Origin: an uncultured Collinsella sp.
GTDB taxonomy: Bacteria > Actinomycetota > Coriobacteriia > Coriobacteriales > Coriobacteriaceae
Assembly (NCBI GenBank): GCA_900543025.1
Contig: UQPP01000002.1
Span: forward strand, 52,966-116,965
Reading direction: 5' to 3'
Length of the DNA stretch: 64,000 nt
The position numbers and the translations under genes were made by a program. Shown one piece after another: positions 24,417-32,941 of the stretch. Below the pieces are notes generated by a model that was not told where the DNA came from, ran no database searches, and saw only the letters and a program-made list of their open reading frames with translations. Position 1 is the first letter of the stretch, and each line of letters opens with the position of its first letter.

Positions 24417-27311
24417 TTACGACAGCTTGACGATCGGAGCGAATCCCTTCATAAGCTTTTTGGTCTGGCCGGTCTTCTCGAATTGAACCTCGATCATGTC
24501 TCCGGCGACCGAGATCACGGTACCCGTGCCAAAGGTCTTGTGGCTCACGGTATCGCCTGCGGCAAAGTCCTGCGATGCGCTGGCGCGATCAACCTTGCGC
24601 TCCACCGTCGGGGACACCTTGGACGAGGGCTTTTTGGCTCGCGGTGCGCCCGAGCCAAAGGTCGAGGCAACACGGCCAGCGTCGGGCGAGACCCCACGAT
24701 GGCGCTCGGTCCCGTAGCTGCTGCCACCAAAGAAATCGTCAAAGCTCGATCCGCCGCGCGAACCGGAACCGCCAGTCGAGCGCGTATGCGAACCAAATAC
24801 CTTGCCGCCGTACATATCCGAACCCATGCCCGAGCCAAAGGTGCCGTGACGGTCGCCGCGCTTCTCCCAACCCGTGCCTTCAAAACCGGCAGAACCGATA
24901 CCGCTAAACTCGATATCCTCAAACGGAATCTCGTTGAGGAAGCGCGAGCGCGGGTTGGCAGAGGTCGAGCCGTAGGTGCGACGCGTGGCCGCATAGGTCA
25001 GGAACAGGCGCTTACGGGCACGCGTGATGGCGACGTAGGCCAGGCGACGCTCCTCCTCGAGCTTACCCGGGTCATCGCTGCCGCCAAAGTCGTGCACGTG
25101 CGGGAAGATGCCCTCCTCCATGCCGGCCACGAACACCGCCGGGAACTCCAGGCCCTTGGCGGAGTGGATGGTCATCATGGTAATGGCATGCGTCTCGCCG
25201 GCCAGGGAATCCAAGTCGGAGCGCAGGGCCAGCCACTCCATGAGTGCCGGTAGCGCCTTACAGGTGAGCGGACCATAGGTGCGCTCAATCTCGTCGGCAT
25301 GCACGGCACCCGCCGGCATCCCCGTCGGCGCGGCATACGCGTTGCCCGCGATGGCGGCGGCCAGGGCATCCTGCGGCGAGAGCGCCGGGGCGGCTAGGCT
25401 ATCGAGCGGATTGGAACCTGCGGCATCGCGCGCGCCGACGAGTGCCTCAAACGAGGATGCCGGGGCAAATGGCCCCGGTTCGGGCGCGGGCGCGCTCACC
25501 ACGACGAGCTCGGCGCCGGCAGGCACGTCGGCAACACCAGCTGCGCGCAGCTCTTCCAAGCTCTCGAGCGTACCCTCGATGTCCTCGTGCGTCTCCTCAA
25601 ATTCGGCAGCGACGCCCAGGAATTCCTGGATGTTCTCGGCACGGCTCTCAGACTCCATGGTGCCCTCGGCGCGAAACGCCTGCAGCAGACCCGTCTTATC
25701 GACAATCATCTCGACGACGTCCTTGAGCTCGCCGTCCATGCGGCGGCCCTCGCGCACCAGCGACACAAAGCTTGACAGGCCATTGCGGACCTTGGCGCTA
25801 AACATGCCGGTTTCGGCACACGCAATCTCGCAAGCCTGGAAGAACGAGCAACGGTTGTCGCGCGCCAGCTGCTCGATTTTTTGGATCGAGGTGGAGCCGA
25901 TGCCACGGCGCGGTGTGTTGATGACGCGCTTGACGCTCATCTCGTCGGCCGGGTTCACGATCATCTTAAGGTAGGCCATGACATCGCGGATCTCGGCACG
26001 GTCGAAGAATCGCGTGCCGCCCACGATCTTGTAGGGCACGCCCGCGCGCAGGAACATATCTTCGAGGATACGCGACTGGGCGTTGGTGCGATAGAACACG
26101 GCAATGTCGTCGTAGCTCGTGCCTTTGGCATGCAGCTTCTCGATCTCGCCGGCAATCCAGCGGCCCTCGTCGCGCTCGTCGCTCGCCTGGAAGGCCTGGA
26201 TCTTCTCGCCATCGCCCTCGGCCGTAAACAGGCGCTTGTCCTTGCGCTGCGAGTTGTGGCGTACCACGGCGTTGGCGGCGTTCAGGATATGACCCGTGGA
26301 ACGATAGTTCTGCTCCAGCTTGACGGTCTTGCAGTTTTTAAAATCCTTCTCAAAGTCCAGGATATTGGTGATGTCGGCGCCACGCCAGCTGTAAATGGAC
26401 TGGTCATCGTCGCCTACGACCATGAGGTTTTGGTACTTGGCGGCCAGTAGGTTGGCGATCTCGTACTGGACGTGGTTGGTGTCCTGATACTCATCGACGC
26501 TAATGTAGCGGAAGCGCTCTTGGTACTTATCGAGCACCTCGGGGCGGGTGCGCAGCAGCTCAAGCGCGCGCACGAGCAGGTCGTCGAAGTCCATCGCATT
26601 GGCGGCGCGCAAGCGACGCTCCAGCTCCAAGTAGACCTGTGCGGCCTTTTTATCGTTGGGGCTATCGGCGCTCTTGAGCATGTCCTCGGGGCCGATCATG
26701 GCGTTTTTGGCCGAGCTGATCTTGCTGCGGATCATGTTGATGGGGAACTGCTTTTGCTCGATGCCGAGCGCCTGCATAATGTCGCGCACCATGCGCTTTG
26801 AGTCATCGTCATCGTAGATGGTGAACTGGCCGGTGTAGCCCAGCAGGTCGGCGTCCTCGCGCAGCATGCGCACGCACATGGCATGGAAGGTGCACACCCA
26901 CATGCCGCGGGTACCGCTGGGAATGAGCGCCGCCAGACGCTCGCGCATCTCGGCCGCGGCCTTGTTGGTAAACGTGATGGCAAGAACCTGCCAAGGCTTA
27001 ACACCCAGGTCGCCGAGCATATGTGCGATGCGGAAGGTCAAGACGCGGGTCTTGCCCGAGCCGGCGCCGGCGAGCACCAGCAACGGACCCTCGGTGGACA
27101 GGACCGCCTCGCGCTGGGCGGGATTAAGGCTGTCAATGTCGACGAGCGGCTTGGCGGGCTTGGGCGCCGGCGCGGGAGCGTCGTAGATGTCGAGCGGGAC
27201 GAGCTCGGGCTCCGGCGCTGCAGGGGCGGTGTATGCATCGAGCGGCACGGGTTCCGGCGCGGGCGGCACGGGTACCGCGGCGTTCTTTTCCCAGGGCAGG
27301 GGCTGGGTCAT
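24417..27311 (-). CDS. pcrA: UvrD/Rep-family DNA helicase PcrA
   Basis: SF1A 3'-5' helicase for repair and replication-fork maintenance. The Walker A GAGSGKT is at residues 82-88, DEYQDT at 273-278, DDDQSIYSWRG at 301-311, and TIHSAKGLEFPAVFV near 714. A C-terminal Tudor-like domain (VSHKTFGTGTVISVAGDMIEVQFEK broken here at the usual PcrA position) binds RNA polymerase in relatives. The start at 27311 has GAGGAG upstream; a longer frame to 27395 lacks support. Unusual parts are a Pro-rich N-terminal extension of about 55 residues with PEPVPLD and PELVPLD repeats, and an Ala/Pro-rich insertion at about residues 590-690. Length is 964 aa against about 720-780 usual. Confidence 0.93.
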   Translation of the reverse strand: MTQPLPWEKNAAVPVPPAPEPVPLDAYTAPAAPEPELVPLDIYDAPAPAPKPAKPLVDIDSLNPAQREAVLSTEGPLLVLAGAGSGKTRVLTFRIAHMLGDLGVKPWQVLAITFTNKAAAEMRERLAALIPSGTRGMWVCTFHAMCVRMLREDADLLGYTGQFTIYDDDDSKRMVRDIMQALGIEQKQFPINMIRSKISSAKNAMIGPEDMLKSADSPNDKKAAQVYLELERRLRAANAMDFDDLLVRALELLRTRPEVLDKYQERFRYISVDEYQDTNHVQYEIANLLAAKYQNLMVVGDDDQSIYSWRGADITNILDFEKDFKNCKTVKLEQNYRSTGHILNAANAVVRHNSQRKDKRLFTAEGDGEKIQAFQASDERDEGRWIAGEIEKLHAKGTSYDDIAVFYRTNAQSRILEDMFLRAGVPYKIVGGTRFFDRAEIRDVMAYLKMIVNPADEMSVKRVINTPRRGIGSTSIQKIEQLARDNRCSFFQACEIACAETGMFSAKVRNGLSSFVSLVREGRRMDGELKDVVEMIVDKTGLLQAFRAEGTMESESRAENIQEFLGVAAEFEETHEDIEGTLESLEELRAAGVADVPAGAELVVVSAPAPEPGPFAPASSFEALVGARDAAGSNPLDSLAAPALSPQDALAAAIAGNAYAAPTGMPAGAVHADEIERTYGPLTCKALPALMEWLALRSDLDSLAGETHAITMMTIHSAKGLEFPAVFVAGMEEGIFPHVHDFGGSDDPGKLEEERRLAYVAITRARKRLFLTYAATRRTYGSTSANPRSRFLNEIPFEDIEFSGIGSAGFEGTGWEKRGDRHGTFGSGMGSDMYGGKVFGSHTRSTGGSGSRGGSSFDDFFGGSSYGTERHRGVSPDAGRVASTFGSGAPRAKKPSSKVSPTVERKVDRASASQDFAAGDTVSHKTFGTGTVISVAGDMIEVQFEKTGQTKKLMKGFAPIVKLS

Positions 27312-27644
27312 GGGCGACTCCTCATCTGACGGACGGCGCGCCTGCGGGCAGCGCCATAGTTTGAGCCGTACCAGTATACCGAGCCGCGCGGACACCGACG
27401 CAAATCACACCACGACTCCGTGCGCCACCGTCAGACCCGCCCCAGCGGATTTGGCGCAATGGGGTCAGGTTGCTTTGCACCAATCTATTGACAATCACGG
27501 AACCGCCGATGTCATGGCCACGGTAGTGAGCGGCGGCCAGGGCGAACAAATTGGCATGAAAAGAGGGCGGCATAGACCTTCTGGTCATGCCGCCCCCTTT
27601 GAATGACAAGTTGTCGCCCCGGCCGCCGCGCAGCGTCGACTAAG
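27312..27644. other. 333-base intergenic region between uppP and pcrA
   Basis: No gene. It contains a TATACT -10-like box for pcrA at 27370-27375 (minus strand), a partial repeat GGGGTCAGGTTGCTTTGCAC near 27464, and the uppP terminator at 27566-27598. Confidence 0.6.
27566..27598 (-). terminator. Terminator of uppP
   Basis: GGGCGGCAT and ATGCCGCCC arms with an inner GACC/GGTC pairing; on the minus strand CTCTTTTC follows. It lies about 45 bases past the uppP stop. Confidence 0.75.
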
Positions 27645-28619
27645 TTAGAGGCCGAGCATCGGCTCCAAGACGAAGAAGTACGCGAGCACCACGATGCCCA
27701 GAATGATGCGGTAGACGCCGAAGCACTTGAAGTCATGACGGCGGACGAAACCCATAAGCCACTTGATGGCGATAAGCGAAACCACAAAGGCCACGATGCA
27801 GCCCACGCCCAGGATGGCGATCTCGTTGGTGCCGAAGGTACCGCCCTTAATAAAGTACTTGACCAGCTTGAGCGCACTCGCACCAAACATGACGGGAATG
27901 GCCAGGAAGAACGTGAACTTAGACGCCACCGAGCGCGTGCAGCCCAGTAGCAGGCCGCCGATGATCGTGGAGCCGGAGCGCGATGTGCCCGGAATCAGCG
28001 AAAGCACTTGGAAGCAACCGATACCCAGCGCGGTCTTCCAGCTCAGATCCTCGAGCGTAGTGATGGAGCCAAAGTCCAGGTTATCGTCATCGTCTGCAGC
28101 GGCAGCCGCAGCGGGAGTGGCAAAATGCGCACCAGCGGGGCGTCCGCCCGCCACCACGGCACGCGAACCAAACGAACCGGCAAGAGAGGCCTGGTCGCGC
28201 TTGTTCGCGCGCCAGTTCTCGATCACGATAAACAGCACGCCGTACACAATGAGCGCCAGCGCCACGACGGGAGCATTGTAGAAATGCTCCTCCATCCAGT
28301 CGTTAAGCGGCAGACCGATCGCCGCGGCGGGAATGCAGCCGAGCACAATCTTGCCCCACAGCACCCAGGTGTCGCGACGGCCCTCCTTGCCTTTGCTGGG
28401 AGAAAACGGGTTGAGATCGTAGAAGAACAGGACGCAGACGGCCAAAATGGCGCCAAGCTGAATCACGACCAGAAACATATTCCAGAACGTCTCGCTCACG
28501 TTCATCTTGACGAACTCGTCCACCAAGATCATGTGACCGGTCGACGAAACAGGCAGCCATTCGGTGATGCCCTCGACCAGGCCCATGAAGGCAGATTTTA
28601 GAAGCTCGATGATATCCAA
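27645..28619 (-). CDS. uppP: Undecaprenyl-diphosphatase
   Basis: Membrane enzyme that recycles the lipid carrier for peptidoglycan synthesis; overexpression confers bacitracin resistance in relatives. The two active-site motifs are intact: EGITEWLPVSSTGH at residues 16-29 and PGTSRSGSTI at 210-219. The best start is a TTG at 28619, five bases after GGGGG; the first ATG (28586) would remove part of the first helix, and the longest frame adds an unlikely 83-residue leader. Residues about 141-188 form an Ala/Gly-rich and Asp-rich insertion (AAAAADDDDN) not found in Escherichia coli UppP. Length 324 aa. Confidence 0.9.
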   Translation of the reverse strand: MDIIELLKSAFMGLVEGITEWLPVSSTGHMILVDEFVKMNVSETFWNMFLVVIQLGAILAVCVLFFYDLNPFSPSKGKEGRRDTWVLWGKIVLGCIPAAAIGLPLNDWMEEHFYNAPVVALALIVYGVLFIVIENWRANKRDQASLAGSFGSRAVVAGGRPAGAHFATPAAAAAADDDDNLDFGSITTLEDLSWKTALGIGCFQVLSLIPGTSRSGSTIIGGLLLGCTRSVASKFTFFLAIPVMFGASALKLVKYFIKGGTFGTNEIAILGVGCIVAFVVSLIAIKWLMGFVRRHDFKCFGVYRIILGIVVLAYFFVLEPMLGL

Positions 28620-28866
28620 AGGGACCCCCTCGTTAGACACCCGCCGATATTGTTCTGCGGACGGTGCGGGCGATGTCCCATTATCAACCGTTGGCGGCGC
28701 GCCTGCGCCTACCCTTACCAAAAAACTCGCCCGTTCACAGAATTGCGAGCGGTCAAACCCAAATCCTTGGGTATAACTGCAACAAGATAAAGTGTCCGGC
28801 GGCCACGCATCCGCGCCCGCCCGACGCACGAGCCCCACGCCCGTGCGATAGACCAAGGAGGAAACC

Positions 28867-29304
28867 ATGAACGAGGGCTACACCAAGGTATTTGTTTCAC
28901 TCGACGGTACTGAGCAGCAGGATTTTGTGCTCGCACGCGCCATCAAGGTCGCCGCGAACAACGGCGCCAAGCTGATTATCGGCCACGTTATCGATTCCAC
29001 GGCACTCGAGAGCGCCGGTTCATATCCAGTCGATCTGGTCAACGGCCTAGAGGAGGCATTTAAGAACTCCATCGCCAAGCAGCTCGAAGAGGCCAAAGCC
29101 AATCCCGACATTCCCGAGGTCGAGGTCATGATTCGCGCCGGCCGTATTCGCGAGACGCTCAAGGACGAGATGCTCGACGTGGTCAAGCCCGACCTGGTGC
29201 TCTGCGGCGCTCGTGGCCTGTCCTCGATCAAGTATGCACTCCTGGGCTCGATTTCGACGTTCCTGCTGCGCAACACCGACTGCGACATCTTGGTCGTGAA
29301 GTAG
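28867..29304 (+). CDS. Universal stress protein A family
   Basis: A 145-aa single Usp domain. The ATP-binding loop GARGLSSIKYALLGSIS follows the G-x2-G-x9-G-S pattern of nucleotide-binding Usp proteins, and the first strand ends VSLDGT with the conserved Asp. Function is stress survival in relatives; the mechanism is not known. AAGGAGG lies five bases before the start. It is divergent from uppP and monocistronic, ending at a bidirectional terminator shared with hipA. Confidence 0.92.
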   Translation: MNEGYTKVFVSLDGTEQQDFVLARAIKVAANNGAKLIIGHVIDSTALESAGSYPVDLVNGLEEAFKNSIAKQLEEAKANPDIPEVEVMIRAGRIRETLKDEMLDVVKPDLVLCGARGLSSIKYALLGSISTFLLRNTDCDILVVK

Positions 29305-29360
29305 CAAACGTACGCCTAACGCATCGCGGAGCGCAAGCCCACGTGCCCAAGTCTTCCAAG

Positions 29361-29396
29361 AGCGGGACCACCATTACGGTGGCCCCGCTTTGCTTT
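29361..29396. terminator. Bidirectional terminator between uspA-like gene and hipA
   Basis: AGCGGG-A-CCACC pairs with GGTGG-C-CCCGCT around a short loop, with T-runs outward on the plus side. Its right end touches the hipA stop. Confidence 0.72.
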
Positions 29397-30684
29397 AGGC
29401 TGAGAATTGCTCCAGAACCCTCATTCTCTCAACGGAATCCGTCTGAATTTTCAGAGCGACCCGACCCAAATCTCCGGTTGCAGAGGCAAGTTCTGCAAGC
29501 TGGGCAGACACCTCTTCAGCCACTTCCGCCGCGATGTTCTTAATCATCTTGAGTGGCAGATGCAAATCTTGAGACATGAATTCGAAATCTTCAGGAGTCA
29601 CCCCATCGATCACCCGGTGATCCCCAATATCAATCCCAAGATTATGGTCGTATCCCATTATCGTCGTGCAAACAATATCGTATGCAGGGGCCAACCTCTT
29701 TTCCCGCCAACTCGGACTATAAAGAAACGAATGGTTCTTGAGATGCGAGTCGCAATTCCCCAACGCATAATCGACCATTACCTGACGAGCGAACATTTGA
29801 GTATCAGCAATTACGTTAGACGATTGCTCTCTTATCAATCGGCCGCAAAGAGCCATATAGCAGCTATCGGGACGTGTCTCGTATTTCATATACGAAGGCC
29901 AGCCAACCGCTTGGCAAAAATCCTCCTGATGCAGCCTCAGAGGCACATCGAATCCGCTCATCGACGGCGGCTCATTGCTCCAGATTCTGTCATAACGCTC
30001 GGAAAAGAACGCACCAGGAATCGTATCCGAAGCTTCTGAACGGGCAATTTCAAGCCCAGCAGCAGACGCTGCCGTCATGCAAATTAATTCGTTGAACGGC
30101 AAATCCGGATGTTTAGTTGAAGCAATCTTGACTATGTGAGTCGAGGGGGCAGAGCCGAGCGGCAGCATCCAATCCCCCGACCCGGCCTTTTTTGCATCTT
30201 TACCGCGCGGTAAAAACCAACCGGTTTTAGACTGAGCGCCCGCCAACGACAGCCTCGAATCCTGCATATCATTTGCAATCTCAAACACTTCCGCCTTAGA
30301 AAGTGCCTCAAAATCCTCGTCTTGCAGAGGACGATAGCCCGGATCGTAGCTCGATTTCTCATCGCCGAGAAACCTCAAGGCACCAACGCACTCATCGCCC
30401 AAACGCTCGAGCATCGATAAATAGTCTGACTGGGGGATTTGAAAACGCATCGACAGCTCATGCCGAACCGGGCCCTCGGGAAGCATGCCCGAAAAGAAGG
30501 CCGAAAACTCATTGCTGGCATATGGCTCATGTCGCAAGGGAAGAGAAGCTGAGAGTGCGGCAGCATCGTCGCGTTCAAGATATCCCTCATCATATGCAAA
30601 CGTCTCGTTTACGGGGTCGGCCCTCTCAAATTCTCCGACCAGCTCAAACGTTCCCCGATACTCACGATAAACCTTTAATGCCAT
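29395..30684 (-). CDS. hipA: HipA-like serine/threonine kinase toxin
   Basis: Toxin of a type II system; in Escherichia coli HipA phosphorylates glutamyl-tRNA synthetase and induces persistence. The N-terminal subdomain has LPLRHEPY and FFSGMLPEG, the P-loop-like SLAGAQSKTGW is the autophosphorylation segment, the catalytic loop is NCDSHLKNHSFL (D and N present) and the metal-binding Asp is in PAYDIVCT. At 429 aa it is full length and looks active. The start overlaps the antitoxin stop by 10 bases. The region is AT-richer than its neighbours, as expected for an acquired module. Confidence 0.92.
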   Translation of the reverse strand: MALKVYREYRGTFELVGEFERADPVNETFAYDEGYLERDDAAALSASLPLRHEPYASNEFSAFFSGMLPEGPVRHELSMRFQIPQSDYLSMLERLGDECVGALRFLGDEKSSYDPGYRPLQDEDFEALSKAEVFEIANDMQDSRLSLAGAQSKTGWFLPRGKDAKKAGSGDWMLPLGSAPSTHIVKIASTKHPDLPFNELICMTAASAAGLEIARSEASDTIPGAFFSERYDRIWSNEPPSMSGFDVPLRLHQEDFCQAVGWPSYMKYETRPDSCYMALCGRLIREQSSNVIADTQMFARQVMVDYALGNCDSHLKNHSFLYSPSWREKRLAPAYDIVCTTIMGYDHNLGIDIGDHRVIDGVTPEDFEFMSQDLHLPLKMIKNIAAEVAEEVSAQLAELASATGDLGRVALKIQTDSVERMRVLEQFSA

Positions 30685-30920
30685 GAGCCGTCGCCCCTCT
30701 CCCTCAGGATCAAATCGACCCCCAAGCTGTTAGCGATTTGAAGGGTTTGGCGAAGATTGGCACCCGCCTTTCCACGCTCAAGCTCGCTCACAAAGCGCAA
30801 ACTGCACTGGTTGAAATCAGCCACATCGCGTTGGGTATAACCGAGCTTCTTCCGGCGCTCACGCAAATATGCACCGAGTTCAGCTGGGTCAAAAATCGTT
30901 CGCTCATTCCAGTCTTGCAT
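30675..30920 (-). CDS. hipB: HipB-like XRE-family antitoxin
   Basis: An 81-aa helix-turn-helix protein (LGYTQRDVADFNQCSLRFVSELERGK broken: GYTQRDVADF then SLRFVSELERG) of the XRE type. It should neutralise HipA and repress the operon. AGGGGA lies about five bases before the ATG. Two perfect palindromes with the HipB half-site TATCCC are directly upstream. Confidence 0.93.
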   Translation of the reverse strand: MQDWNERTIFDPAELGAYLRERRKKLGYTQRDVADFNQCSLRFVSELERGKAGANLRQTLQIANSLGVDLILRERGDGSWH

Positions 30921-30930
30921 GCTAATCCCC

Positions 30931-30994
30931 TATGATTATCCCAAACGGGATAATCATAGCACATCATGATGGAATTATCCCGTTTGGGATAATT
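30931..30994. promoter_or_regulatory. Paired HipB operators O1 and O2
   Basis: O1 (30931-30958) has perfect arms TATGATTATCCC/GGGATAATCATA around AAAC; O2 (30973-30994) has AATTATCCC/GGGATAATT around GTTT. Core spacing is TATCC-N6-GGATA; the Escherichia coli HipB site is TATCC-N8-GGATA. O1 lies only 10 bases from the hipB start codon. Confidence 0.9.
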
Positions 30995-31036
30995 GTCTTA
31001 ACGTGAATGACGCTCCGGGACGTTACACCGCGACGA

Positions 31037-32080
31037 CTACTCAAAGTATTGAAACTTGTTGGTCGAGAAGGCAAACGTGACGACAAAGCCTTTGCCGGGC
31101 TCGGATGCCGCGGTGACGTCAATGCCCATCTTGGAGCACAGGCGTGCCACCAGGTAGAGACCGATGCCCGTTGCGCGCTTGGTGGCGCGGCCGTTGTCGC
31201 CGGTAAAGCCCTTCTCGAACACGCGCGGCAGGTCTGCCGCGCTCACGCCGCAGCCGTTGTCCGCAACGGTAAGCTCGATGCGCTCGCTTGCCAGGCCCTC
31301 GTCCAGCAACGCGCCCGAAAACACGATCTTCGCGCCGTCCTCGCGCGCGTATTTAATGCTGTTCTGGATGAGCTGCCCCAGAATAAACTCGAGCCACTTC
31401 TCGTCGGTAAAGACCTCAAAGTCAAGGTTCCCGCACACCGGCGCCACGTGCGCCGCGATGAGCTCACGCGCGTTGGCATTAATCGCGCCCGTCACCAAGG
31501 TCTTGAGACCCCAGCGGCGAATCAGGTAGTCGCGCTCCACGACTTCCGAGCGCGCGTAGTACAGCGCCTGGTCGATATAGCGCTCCACGCGAGCCAGCTC
31601 GCGGCCCAGGTCATCCACACGCGACAGGTCGTCTTCGCTGCCATCAAGGTTTTCCAAAATCAGGTGAGCCGCCGCCAGAGGCAGCTTGGCCTCGTGGACC
31701 CAGCTCTCGATATAGTCGCGATAGTCATCGGTCTGACGCCGGCCTTCGGCAACCTCGTCGCAGGCGGCTTTGCCCACCCGGCGCAAGACCTCGTACTCGA
31801 GCTCGCCCTCGGCATAGGTCGGGCATTGCACCATCTCCTGCACCCATGCGGGACTCTCGAGCTCCTCTGCCGCACGCTCCAGCTGGCGCAGAAAACGACG
31901 ACGGCGCGCGTACTCGATCACGATGCCGAGCATACCAAAGATAAAGGACACGCCGACCGCCACGACCACGATAGAGACGGGTGCACCGGCAACCGTCAGC
32001 ACAAAGCAGCTCAGCAGCACGCCGCACGCCCACACGGCGACGGGAAGCAGCGCGTCTTTAAAGAACTTGGCAAACGACAT
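31037..32080 (-). CDS. Sensor histidine kinase, intramembrane-sensing (BceS-like) type
   Basis: Two N-terminal membrane helices separated by almost no extracellular loop (residues 11-55), then a DHp domain with the phospho-acceptor H129 in SWVHEAKLPLAA and a complete ATPase domain (QNSIKYAR N-box, DNGCGV G1, GIGLYLVARL G2). The short sensor and the HE-x-K-x-P H-box match kinases that pair with BceAB-type peptide-antibiotic transporters. No such transporter adjoins it. It follows its response regulator by nine bases and is certainly cotranscribed. Confidence 0.9.
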   Translation of the reverse strand: MSFAKFFKDALLPVAVWACGVLLSCFVLTVAGAPVSIVVVAVGVSFIFGMLGIVIEYARRRRFLRQLERAAEELESPAWVQEMVQCPTYAEGELEYEVLRRVGKAACDEVAEGRRQTDDYRDYIESWVHEAKLPLAAAHLILENLDGSEDDLSRVDDLGRELARVERYIDQALYYARSEVVERDYLIRRWGLKTLVTGAINANARELIAAHVAPVCGNLDFEVFTDEKWLEFILGQLIQNSIKYAREDGAKIVFSGALLDEGLASERIELTVADNGCGVSAADLPRVFEKGFTGDNGRATKRATGIGLYLVARLCSKMGIDVTAASEPGKGFVVTFAFSTNKFQYFE

Positions 32081-32089
32081 AGCCGTCCC

Positions 32090-32761
32090 CTAGACCGAAT
32101 AGCCCTGGCCGCGGTGCGTCGTCAAATACCCCTTGATGCCGATTTTTTCGAGCGTGGTGCGCAGGCGGTTGATGTTGACGGTGAGCGTGTTGTCGTCCAC
32201 GAAGGCATCGGAGTCCCACAGGTCCTGCATGATGGCCGAGCGCGAAACGATCTTGCCCGCGCGGCTCAGAAGCAGCGAGAGGATACGCAGCTCGTTTTTG
32301 GTGAGCTCGGTGCTGGTACCGGTTTGCGTATTGGTGACCATGGAGCGGGCGAGGTCGAGCTCCAGCCCCTTGTGGACAAGTGTGCTGCGCTCGCCTGCCG
32401 CCGCGGTGCGACGCAGCAGGGCATTGATGCGGGCCACGAGCACGCGCGCGCTGTAGGGCTTGGGAACAAAGTCATCTGCGCCGAGCGTCATGGCCATGAC
32501 CTCGTCGATCTCGGTCGTGCGCGACGTGAGAACGATGATGGGGACCTCGGATTCGCGACGGACCTCATGGCAGATGTGCTGGCCGTCTTTGACGGGGAGC
32601 GTGAGGTCGAGCAGCACCAGGTCGGGCGCGGCGGCGAGAATATCGCGCGAGACGTGCTCAAACGATTCGCAGGCCTCGACCTCAAAACCGGCACGGGCAA
32701 GGATATCGGCAAGCTCGCGACGAATGGGCTCGTCGTCCTCAACGATATAGATTAGCGCCAT
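32090..32761 (-). CDS. OmpR-family response regulator
   Basis: A 223-aa regulator with a receiver domain (D52 phospho-acceptor in DLVLLDLTLP; K in VPKPYSARVL) and a C-terminal winged helix (LTKNELRILSLLLSRAGKIV, VDDNTLTVNINRLR), like BceR/VirR types. The start at 32761 has GGGGGAG upstream; a longer open frame of 60 more codons has no ribosome site and runs into the upstream repeat. Its likely partner is the kinase just downstream. Confidence 0.92.
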   Translation of the reverse strand: MALIYIVEDDEPIRRELADILARAGFEVEACESFEHVSRDILAAAPDLVLLDLTLPVKDGQHICHEVRRESEVPIIVLTSRTTEIDEVMAMTLGADDFVPKPYSARVLVARINALLRRTAAAGERSTLVHKGLELDLARSMVTNTQTGTSTELTKNELRILSLLLSRAGKIVSRSAIMQDLWDSDAFVDDNTLTVNINRLRTTLEKIGIKGYLTTHRGQGYSV

Positions 32762-32888
32762 GGATTCCGCTCCCCCTCTTGGTTGTCTTGCCACCATTAT
32801 GGCTGCGAAACTGCAGGTGCGCGCCACGCACGTCGCCAAGGTGACAGAACTGTTCGCGAACGGGGGCGTTTTGTCCGCCTTACGCTCG

Positions 32889-32940
32889 CGACGGGAACGG
32901 AGACTAAAATGATTCTTTAATCCCCGTCCCAGAAAAATCA
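32889..32940. repeat. Degenerate intergenic repeat (GGGACGG/AATCATTTT type)
   Basis: GACGGGAACGGAGACTAAAATGATT is followed by an overlapping, partly inverted CTTTAATCCCCGTCCC and AAAAATCATTT. It ends at the stop of the gene at 32942 and may act as its terminator. No exact second copy is in the window. Confidence 0.45.
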
Positions 32941-32941
32941 T

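Noticed and set aside
31007..32755. A 582-codon plus-strand open frame
   Set aside because: Antisense to the two-component pair; no motif or ribosome site.
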